Source of the DNA: a bacterium
GTDB taxonomy: Bacteria > Cyanobacteriota > Vampirovibrionia > Obscuribacterales > Obscuribacteraceae
NCBI GenBank assembly: GCA_030431355.1
Contig: JAUIJG010000361.1
Coordinates: forward strand, 1-5,383
Length of the DNA: 5,383 nt
Reading direction: 5' to 3'
Below are positions 1 through 5,383 of the stretch, piece by piece. The first letter of the stretch is position 1. Every line of letters starts with the position of its first letter. The notes under the pieces were generated by a model. It was not told the DNA's origin. It did not search any database and was given only the letters and a program-made list of their open reading frames with translations. The position numbers and the translations under genes were made by a program.

Positions 1-1314
1 GGGGGTCATCTCATAATATCTGTGCTTGTCAAGCAAGAACTTTATCGCCTGGCTCTGGGTCGCCAGAGCTTTGCCTCCCAGGATTCGCGATAGATTTTCT
101 TTCTGTCTGTTCTTTACGGCCCTTCGTTTAATAGACTGCCAGTTTGAAATCAGGGTCGTAAATTGCTCTTTCAGCAGATCTTTCTTTTTTGCAGGTTCCG
201 GAGGGCGAGACGCAATGACGTTTGTTTTAGAACTTCCGGCGTTGTAGACAATGGGTTTGTCCAGGACCGAGGTGCTGTCGGTGTCGGTATCGGTATCGGT
301 GCTGTTCTCAGTATCGGTATCAGTATCAGATGAGGAGACAATAGTGTTTTTCTCATCCGGATCGGAATCCGTGCTCGGTTTTAGATCTTCCGTGGTGCTG
401 GTCTGGTTTGCTTCTACTTTTGTTTCTTCAGGCTCTTTGGTCTCTTTCGCTTCTGTATCTTCAGTCTTTGCCTTGGGTAGGGGTTCCAGCTCTGTATTCT
501 TAACGCTTATCAGAAGGCCGGAGCTATTGTCCTGGTTCTCTTCCGCCTGGCCTTTTGCTATGGAAACTTCATAGGGCCCTGCGTTCAAGGTTAGTTTACC
601 TTCGCTGGAGAGGCTGCTCAGTGTCTCTTGTTTTTGCTCGAGATCGGCATTGAAAGCGGCAATTTTGTTGCCGCTGGCACCCAGGGCTTCCAAGAAGAAA
701 TCTGTGGTCATCTGCAAAGAGAGAAGTCCCGACAGCTTATTGCTCTGGTTTACCAGGGTGAGGCTGGCTTCTCTGACAAGCTCCCCATCTGCGGTCATCT
801 CTAATTTGTTGTTTTGTTCATCAATCAGAGTGTTTTGCTCACTCTCCTTAAACGGACCGACTCCTGGCCAACCGCCGCTTTTGACCAGGGTACTTTTTTT
901 GAAAGCGGCCCTGTTGCATAGAGGTTTTATCTTTCTTTCGACGGGTTCAGATTCAGCAGTTTTCTCATCTTCTGATTTTGAGTCGGAATCTTGATTTGGG
1001 TTTTCTTCTGCAGTTTCCGTCGTTTCGGCTGGAATTTCATTATCCAGCGTGCTCTGGCTCCCATCTGGAACTTCCAGCTTGAAGTTTGTGTCGGTGTCTA
1101 CGGTTTTCGGACTCTCTTTCTTTTCCGGTTTCTTTTTCGCGCCGAGGTCATCAGCGATTGAATCATCTTTCCACATTTCGTCCAGGGTGACTTTTTTAGT
1201 CTCGTCCTTAGCCTGGGCAATGGTCGCAGGAATATGAAGACCGGCTAAGCCACCGTCTAATGCGCCTGCGACCAATAGGCAAGAAAAGATTTTTCGGGCT
1301 GAGATTTGTTTCAC
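1..1314 (-). CDS. Exported acidic protein with C-terminal IMS-like (ARC6-type, DUF4101) domain, partial
   Basis: The frame is open for 438 codons from a GTG start to the left edge, so the C-terminus is missing. GTG is chosen because GAGGAA lies 6 bases upstream and no ATG lies between it and the upstream in-frame stop. Residues 1-35 look like a Sec signal peptide: basic start MKQISARK, hydrophobic core, likely cleavage AQA|KD. Residues 36-125 are a charged Glu/Lys/Asp/Ser-rich linker. Residues 125-272 look folded (GGWPGVGPF, then FFLEALGASGNKIAAFN) but I recognise no family. Residues 273-379 are a second acidic low-complexity linker containing a (Asp-Thr)n run. From residue 380 the pattern LISNWQSIKRRA, LSRILGGKAL and HRYYEM resembles the start of the ARC6/CDP1 IMS domain, a protein-interaction module of cyanobacterial and plastid division proteins. 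No DnaJ-like region is visible, so this is not an ARC6/Ftn2 orthologue. The role is unknown; export and the IMS similarity are inferences. Confidence 0.85.
   Translation of the reverse strand, partial: MKQISARKIFSCLLVAGALDGGLAGLHIPATIAQAKDETKKVTLDEMWKDDSIADDLGAKKKPEKKESPKTVDTDTNFKLEVPDGSQSTLDNEIPAETTETAEENPNQDSDSKSEDEKTAESEPVERKIKPLCNRAAFKKSTLVKSGGWPGVGPFKESEQNTLIDEQNNKLEMTADGELVREASLTLVNQSNKLSGLLSLQMTTDFFLEALGASGNKIAAFNADLEQKQETLSSLSSEGKLTLNAGPYEVSIAKGQAEENQDNSSGLLISVKNTELEPLPKAKTEDTEAKETKEPEETKVEANQTSTTEDLKPSTDSDPDEKNTIVSSSDTDTDTENSTDTDTDTDSTSVLDKPIVYNAGSSKTNVIASRPPEPAKKKDLLKEQFTTLISNWQSIKRRAVKNRQKENLSRILGGKALATQSQAIKFLLDKHRYYEMTP
277..327 (-). repeat. In-frame hexanucleotide (GAT/GAC-ACC/ACT) repeat encoding Asp-Thr dipeptides
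   Basis: Two clusters of a 6-base period encode DTDTDT (residues 330-335) and DTDTDTD (residues 340-346), separated by ENST. Because the unit is two codons, gain or loss of copies would lengthen or shorten the linker without shifting frame. Codons vary (GAT/GAC, ACC/ACT), so the tract is partly degenerated. It lies in the disordered linker before the IMS-like domain. Confidence 0.75.
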
Positions 1315-1320
1315 CGTGTA

Positions 1321-1326
1321 TTCCTC
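1321..1326 (-). promoter_or_regulatory. Ribosome binding site GAGGAA fixing the GTG start
   Basis: GAGGAA on the minus strand lies 6 bases before the GTG at 1312-1314. It is the only good Shine-Dalgarno-like motif near the beginning of the exported-protein frame. With the signal peptide beginning right after it, it decides the non-ATG start. Confidence 0.6.
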
Positions 1327-1367
1327 AGATACCTGGAAAATAGCCCATATTCTACCTCAACTGCTTT

Positions 1368-1396
1368 GTTCTAAGGTTGATTCTAAGTAATATCAA
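1368..1396 (-). promoter_or_regulatory. Possible sigma70-type promoter for the exported-protein gene
   Basis: In the 112-base gap after the SAHH-like gene, the minus strand has TTGATA (1391-1396), a 17-base spacer, then TAGAAC (1368-1373). These match 5 of 6 and 4 of 6 consensus positions. Two TAGAAT hexamers (1349-1354 and 1380-1385) are alternative -10 candidates without good -35 partners. The gap holds no convincing terminator: there is only a 5-bp ATCGA/TCGAT stem close to the preceding stop, with no T-run after it. Readthrough from upstream is therefore also possible. Confidence 0.25.
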
Positions 1397-1426
1397 GGAG
1401 AATATGATCGACCATTCTCGATACGG

Positions 1427-2581
1427 TCAGCCTATTTTCAGCGCTTGTAAAGCGAGTTCACTGACTGTTTTCTCTATCTCATATGGCAGGGCGTTCTCTC
1501 CGTTATCAAGCAGACTGCCTTTTTCAAGCAAATACTTCATGGTCAGGAGCTCTACTGCCAAATGAATCAGGGTTGGCTCTATGGTTCCGGTAAGCAAAGC
1601 GACGTTGGCAGGAGCTCCTTCGGTCATAACATAGATTGTGTTTCCGCTCTCTTTCAGAACAAAGGCGGTAAGGTTGTTGCTCAGCCTCTCTTGGGAACGG
1701 CTGGCTTGGCCAAGGGCCCTGAGATTCAATTCTTCCTGCCAGTGCCCGAGATTGATTGCGATCAGACCTTCTCTGGCTCTTATCCATTCACGTTCATTCA
1801 AGAGGCTTTTCTTTCCTGTTGCGGATATGAATAGTTTGCTTTTGCTCAGACCCTGCTCCAGGTTTGTAAGGGCGAATCCGTCATAATGGGCCAGTAAGGC
1901 GCGAACCGGGTCTGTTTCCACGATGTTTACCAGGCAGCCGGCCTCTTTGAGATATTTTGCCGCTCCGGCTCCTACTTTCCCATAACCTGCTACTGTGGCA
2001 ATCTCTCCGGCAAAACTGCGACCCGTACACATCTTCAAAGCGTCGATAAGACCGTCGCCTACGCCATGGAAATTCTCTACATGGGATTTCAAAATTCCGT
2101 CATTGAGATTGACAACTGTCAGGGGGAGTGACATTTGCCTTTCTGTCTCTCTCAGTCTGCTGATGCCGCTACTTGTTATCTCTGAGGCCCCCTTCGGCGA
2201 ATTCTGTAGGTTAACTCCTTCTCTTTTAGCCTTTTCTAAATAGGCAGAAATAAGCACCAATCCTGTGTCGGATAGCACAGAGGGGCTTTCGTTCAATGTT
2301 TTATTGGTGCTGTCTTTTCCTAGATAGACTTTCGCTCCGGCATTTTTCATCTTTTCTACGGCGGAACTTTCGGTGGTGGCTTCGGAGCATTCACTTAGAA
2401 TCAAGTCTGCACCCGCTGCAAGCAGGCACTCCGCGGCAATGGCGGTGAGGCTTGTGAGATGGCAGTGCCAGCCGATTTTGATGCCTTCCATGGTGCCATG
2501 AGCGGTGAGATGTGATTCCAGTTTCTCAAATAGAGGAAACTGGCGACTTGCCATTTCGTAAATGTCGATGTTCGTGTACAT
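1427..2581 (-). CDS. Divergent S-adenosylhomocysteine hydrolase-like NAD-binding protein
   Basis: The protein has 384 residues, against roughly 420-470 for true SAHH. It shows the SAHH order of parts. An N-terminal half-domain carries HLT at 41-43 and a degenerate ECSEATTES at 64-72. ASEITSSGISRL (132-143) follows, then VNLND and the lysine K165. The Rossmann core has GYGKVGAG (199-206), NAD-ribose acidic E222 in VETDPV, and NLGHW (277-281). Compared with human SAHH from memory, K186 and H301 equivalents are kept. D190 is replaced by Glu, and E156, R343, H353 and the DDGGD segment are not evident. The C-terminal Lys/Tyr tail that closes the neighbour's cofactor site is absent. It probably binds NAD(H), but SAH hydrolysis is doubtful. 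The start is supported by GGAAAG 4 bases upstream. It follows maf by 19 bases and probably shares its transcript. It should not be annotated as ahcY without further proof. Confidence 0.85.
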   Translation of the reverse strand: MYTNIDIYEMASRQFPLFEKLESHLTAHGTMEGIKIGWHCHLTSLTAIAAECLLAAGADLILSECSEATTESSAVEKMKNAGAKVYLGKDSTNKTLNESPSVLSDTGLVLISAYLEKAKREGVNLQNSPKGASEITSSGISRLRETERQMSLPLTVVNLNDGILKSHVENFHGVGDGLIDALKMCTGRSFAGEIATVAGYGKVGAGAAKYLKEAGCLVNIVETDPVRALLAHYDGFALTNLEQGLSKSKLFISATGKKSLLNEREWIRAREGLIAINLGHWQEELNLRALGQASRSQERLSNNLTAFVLKESGNTIYVMTEGAPANVALLTGTIEPTLIHLAVELLTMKYLLEKGSLLDNGENALPYEIEKTVSELALQALKIG

Positions 2582-2600
2582 GGTACTTTCCGTGGTGGTA

Positions 2601-3218
2601 TCAGGGGCAGTTTAAAACACTCACCCCGGCGTCCCTTAGCAATTTTACTGTCATCGGAACCGGTAGACCGATTATATTCGTGTAACAGCCCTCTATCTTC
2701 TCTACGAATGCCGATCCAAGTCCTTGAAGTCCATAAGCGCCTGCTTTGTCCATGGGTTCTCCTGTTTCCACATAGGCTCTTATCTCTCTTTCCATAAGGT
2801 CTCTGAATTTGACTGTGGATATCTCTACTCCACTATGAGTCTCTTCGCCGCCGTTCTCGTTCCGGTACATCAGCACTACCCCTGTCATAACAAGATGTTT
2901 TGTGCCGGAGAGCATGCTCAGCATGTCTACTGCGCCTTCCTCTGTTTCCGGTTTTCCCAGCATTTCTTGATTGAGCACCACCGTGGTGTCGGCACCAATA
3001 ACAATGGCGTCTGTTTTATTTGTAGACTTAAGTATATGGCTCGCCTTTCGTTTTGCAATCTCCAAAACTGCTACTCCGGCTTCCATGGAAGGGGGCACAT
3101 TTTCGTCTACATGGCTCGGTTTTGCCTCGAATTCAATTCCGAGCATATGCAAAAGAGCCACTCGCCGAGGAGAGGCGGAAGCGAGAATGATTTTGGAAAA
3201 ATTGTTTTCTGTTACCAT
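2601..3218 (-). CDS. maf: Maf-family nucleoside triphosphate pyrophosphatase (YhdE-like, dTTP/UTP type likely)
   Basis: This is a full-length (205-residue) Maf/HAM1-superfamily enzyme of the cytoplasm. The family hydrolyses non-canonical or excess nucleoside triphosphates to the monophosphate and pyrophosphate; it was first linked to septum inhibition in Bacillus. Visible motifs are SASPRR (14-19), VDE (38-40), AKRKA (55-59), GADTTVV with the probable catalytic Asp77, LGKP (87-90), LSGTKHLVMTGV (103-114), TGEPMDKAGAYGLQG (152-166, with Gln165) and GCYTNIIGLP (177-186). The Arg pair and the Gln of the GLQG motif favour the dTTP/UTP-type YhdE class over the m7GTP-type YceF class; that subclass call is from family knowledge. 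The ATG abuts the kinase stop (TAAATG) with only a weak AGG 3 bases upstream, so translation is probably coupled to the kinase gene. Confidence 0.95.
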   Translation of the reverse strand: MVTENNFSKIILASASPRRVALLHMLGIEFEAKPSHVDENVPPSMEAGVAVLEIAKRKASHILKSTNKTDAIVIGADTTVVLNQEMLGKPETEEGAVDMLSMLSGTKHLVMTGVVLMYRNENGGEETHSGVEISTVKFRDLMEREIRAYVETGEPMDKAGAYGLQGLGSAFVEKIEGCYTNIIGLPVPMTVKLLRDAGVSVLNCP

Positions 3219-5276
3219 TTACCTGAACGCTAGTTCGAACACCTGAATTCGGCGATTGCCTTTGTCCGCCACGAAGAGAAGATTGTTGTCATTGTCTATG
3301 GCTAAGTCGGAGGGACCAACGAATTGACCGGGCTCACTGCCAAGTTCTCCGTAAGTATAGAGCCAATCGCCGGAAGAGGCGAAGATCTGAATTCGATGAT
3401 TAAGGGAATCGAGGACATAGATTCTATCTTGTTTATCAGTGGCTACCGCTCGTGGGACGTTGAACATCCCTTTGTCTTTTCCTTTTTTGCCAAAACTACG
3501 CACCAGCGCTCCTGATTTGTTGAAGACAGAGACCTGGCTTGTGCCGTAATCTACCACATAAATTTTGTTGAGTCGGTCGGTTGTTATTCCTGCCGGAAGT
3601 TGAAATTCATCTCTCTTTAACTCCCTTACCCACACTCCGACGTCCGATTGAAACACCTGGAGCGAGCAGTTACCGGAGTCAGATACGTACAACAGTCCGG
3701 TGGAGTCTATGGCGATTCCCTGTAGACCTCCATTGCTCCCTTTTATGTTCTTAAACTCTTTTAGAAAGCCGCCCTGGTTATCAAAAATGCGAACATAGTG
3801 GTCGCTGCTGTCACATAGATAGATCCTGCCTCTCTCATCGATGTCGATGCCGCTTGGTTTAGTGAGCAATCCGCCACCGGTGTTAGAATTGCTGAACTCC
3901 GGTCTTTGAATCAGATTGCTTATGAATCTACCTTCGTGGTTGAAGATCATTGCTTTTCTTCGAGCGATGTCTGCCACAACAATGCGCCCTGATCTATATG
4001 CCACCACAGCTGGTTCGATAAAAGACTCTCCGTTTGTACTCTCTGAGATTACGGATTTTGGTCTTATGGGATTGTATCCTGAGCTCAGGGTTTGTTTCGG
4101 CTTTGTTGTCGTGGTACCAAACGAGCTGCTACTTGTGCCAGGTTGATCAGGTCGGCGCAAAAGGCGACGTCTTGGTTTTAATTCCTGGGAGGCAGCGCCG
4201 GAAGGGACTTTGTTGTTGTGCTCGGATCTGCTCTCTTTTATTCCTCTGGCAAGGTCAGAGTAGGCTGTTGATTGAACCGTTTCACTTACCTGTCTATTCT
4301 CGTCTTCCTTTTCATCGTCCATGGGTTGGGCAGTTGATTCCAGGGCCGAACCTGATGATGTGGTAATCAAACTTTGATCTATCTTTATGTCGATTGAAGT
4401 TTCATTCATATCAAAAGATTCTTCATCCAGCGCTTCATCGGAATCCGTGAGCATGCACTTTTGATACTCTCTCATGAATTCGAGTACCGATCGGTATCTG
4501 TCCCTGGGTTTTTTTCTAAGCGCTCTGGTTATGGTGGCGGATAGTTCATCGGAAATACTCGGTTTGACTATATGGAGCGGAGTCTCTTCCTGGGACATTA
4601 TCTTCACTATGGTAGCGGCGATACCATCACCGGTGAAAGGTAACTCACCGCAAAGGGCTTCGTAGGATACTACCCCCAGAGAAAAAATGTCTGCGCGGTG
4701 ATCTACTTTCTTGGCGTTTTGGAGCTGTTCCGGTGAAACATATGCGAGGGTTCCAAGCATTACTCCGGTCTTGGTTATGTTGGTTGCTTCCAGATCGGCG
4801 ATGCGGGCAATGCCAAAATCCGTGAGAACTACTCTTCCGTCAGAGAGAATGAATATATTGTCCGGCTTAATGTCCCGGTGTACCACATTCAGGCTATGGG
4901 CGTAAGAAAGACCTTCGGCTACCTGTTTTAAGATCTTCCAAAATGCTGCGGCACCTATCTGACCGCCCTTTTGGCTCAGCTCCTGGCGAAGGCTTCGCCC
5001 TTCCAGGTACTCCATAACATAGTAGTAACCTTCATCTTTTTCGGCGACATCGAGGACTTTGACTATATTGGGATGGGAAAGACGACTGGCTGTTTCGGCT
5101 TCCCTGCTGAATCTTTCAGTAAACTCTTTGTGCTTCTCGGGATCTACGTTTTCTAAAATCAGTTGTTTTATGGCTACTGTCTTTTCGTTTCGAGTATCCA
5201 GAGCGCGGTAGACGATTCCCATACCGCCACGACCGATCTCAGCCTGGATCTGATAGTAGCCGAATCCGGTAGACAT
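3219..5276 (-). CDS. Hanks-type serine/threonine protein kinase with C-terminal NHL beta-propeller
   Basis: The 685-residue protein has an N-terminal kinase domain (about 7-270). Its motifs are glycine loop GRGGMG (15-20), VAIK Lys37, alpha-C Glu59, HRDIKPDN (133-140, catalytic Asp135), DFG (153-155), activation-loop threonines including T168, T170 and T176, and SPE (181-183) in place of APE. All catalytic residues are present, so it should be active. Residues 271-420 are a polar linker, acidic at first, with a basic patch KPRRRLLRRP (367-376). Residues 421-685 contain about six NHL blades, recognised by repeats of the type GI.ID..G.IYV.DS.N..IQ.F at about 421, 473, 517, 560, 607 and 654; six fit one propeller. 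No hydrophobic helix long enough to span a membrane is visible, unlike PknD. The propeller is probably a cytoplasmic ligand- or partner-binding sensor. The start lies 4 bases after the FHA gene's stop, with GGA 8 bases upstream. Confidence 0.95.
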   Translation of the reverse strand: MSTGFGYYQIQAEIGRGGMGIVYRALDTRNEKTVAIKQLILENVDPEKHKEFTERFSREAETASRLSHPNIVKVLDVAEKDEGYYYVMEYLEGRSLRQELSQKGGQIGAAAFWKILKQVAEGLSYAHSLNVVHRDIKPDNIFILSDGRVVLTDFGIARIADLEATNITKTGVMLGTLAYVSPEQLQNAKKVDHRADIFSLGVVSYEALCGELPFTGDGIAATIVKIMSQEETPLHIVKPSISDELSATITRALRKKPRDRYRSVLEFMREYQKCMLTDSDEALDEESFDMNETSIDIKIDQSLITTSSGSALESTAQPMDDEKEDENRQVSETVQSTAYSDLARGIKESRSEHNNKVPSGAASQELKPRRRLLRRPDQPGTSSSSFGTTTTKPKQTLSSGYNPIRPKSVISESTNGESFIEPAVVAYRSGRIVVADIARRKAMIFNHEGRFISNLIQRPEFSNSNTGGGLLTKPSGIDIDERGRIYLCDSSDHYVRIFDNQGGFLKEFKNIKGSNGGLQGIAIDSTGLLYVSDSGNCSLQVFQSDVGVWVRELKRDEFQLPAGITTDRLNKIYVVDYGTSQVSVFNKSGALVRSFGKKGKDKGMFNVPRAVATDKQDRIYVLDSLNHRIQIFASSGDWLYTYGELGSEPGQFVGPSDLAIDNDNNLLFVADKGNRRIQVFELAFR

Positions 5277-5280
5277 GGAT

Positions 5281-5383
5281 TTATTCCGTGATGAAGATAA
5301 GCTCAGTTTTTCCGAAGGTCAGTTTATCCCCGGGGCTGATTTGTCTTCTTTCCGAGAGCAATTCTCCGTTGATCATTGTTCCA
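5281..5383 (-). CDS. FHA-domain protein, C-terminal fragment
   Basis: Only the last 33 codons and the TAA stop (5281-5283) are inside the window; the gene continues past the right edge. The reading GTMINGELLSERRQ followed by ISPGDKLTFGKTELIF is typical of the last strands of a forkhead-associated domain. It shows the conserved G-T-x-x-N-G turn and the L..GD.L.FG...L.F ending. FHA domains bind phosphothreonine peptides. The protein ends right after the domain (ITE), so FHA is its C-terminal module; anything before it cannot be seen. Its stop is 4 bases from the kinase start, which suggests co-transcription and that it is a phospho-dependent partner or substrate of that kinase. Confidence 0.85.
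   Translation of the reverse strand, partial: GTMINGELLSERRQISPGDKLTFGKTELIFITE

Noticed and set aside
26..1237. Several plus-strand open frames (26-247, 251-574, 650-994, 1049-1237)
   Set aside because: They are antisense to one continuous minus-strand frame with a signal peptide and a plausible RBS. Their Ser/Val/Phe-rich translations are the complement of its acidic Glu/Asp/Thr/Lys codons.
1278..1314. Lipoprotein signal (Cys12 in IFSC) in the exported protein
   Set aside because: The residue pair before Cys does not fit a lipobox (Phe at -2), and the hydrophobic core lies after the Cys rather than before it. The AQA|KD site fits a normal Sec signal peptide better.
1404..1425. Possible terminator after the SAHH-like gene
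   Set aside because: The only inverted repeat near the stop is a 5-bp ATCGA/TCGAT stem with a 6-base loop and no following T-run, too weak to call.
1377..1565. Plus-strand open frame of 62 codons starting in the intergenic gap
   Set aside because: Most of it overlaps the 3' end of the SAHH-like gene in antisense, and the translation shows no family pattern. An AAGGAG at 1395-1400 is followed by an ATG at 1404-1406, but that spacing is too short and the frame is not convincing.
1524..1787. Minus-strand 87-codon frame inside the SAHH-like gene
   Set aside because: It is an out-of-frame, Arg/Ser/Gln-rich reading of a gene whose main frame shows clear homology.
2724..3246. Plus-strand open frames of 169 and 91 codons opposite maf
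   Set aside because: The minus strand here has every Maf motif in order. The plus frames are Cys/His/Phe-rich shadows with no recognisable domain.

Overview
All real coding sequence in this window lies on the minus strand, so the genes read from right to left. In transcription order they are: the last 33 residues of an FHA-domain protein (cut by the right edge); a 685-residue serine/threonine protein kinase with a C-terminal NHL beta-propeller; a Maf-family nucleotide pyrophosphatase; a divergent S-adenosylhomocysteine hydrolase (SAHH)-like NAD-binding protein; and, after a 112-base gap, an exported acidic protein whose C-terminal end resembles the ARC6-type IMS domain (DUF4101) and runs off the left edge. 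No plus-strand gene, RNA gene, CRISPR array or mobile element is supported.

The first four genes are packed like an operon. The FHA stop and kinase start are 4 bases apart, the kinase stop and Maf start abut directly (TAAATG), and the Maf stop and SAHH-like start are 19 bases apart. The FHA-kinase pair suggests phosphothreonine signalling. The kinase has all the catalytic motifs of a Hanks-type enzyme but no visible transmembrane helix between kinase and propeller, so its presumed sensor domain should be cytoplasmic, unlike the well-known membrane-spanning PknD layout. Maf is a housekeeping or division-associated enzyme. The SAHH-like protein keeps the NAD-binding core but appears to have lost many residues needed for SAH hydrolysis.

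The last gene starts at a GTG behind a good ribosome binding site and may have its own weak promoter in the 112-base gap. It encodes a signal peptide, low-complexity acidic linkers, an unrecognised folded middle region, an in-frame (Asp-Thr)n repeat and the IMS-like end.

The organism is a bacterium of moderate GC. IMS-like domains are mainly known from Cyanobacteria and plastids, and Hanks kinases with NHL propellers occur in bacteria with large signalling repertoires. Together these point to the cyanobacterial neighbourhood, possibly a non-photosynthetic relative such as Vampirovibrionia/Melainabacteria (Obscuribacterales-like). That placement is inference from domain content and was not tested.
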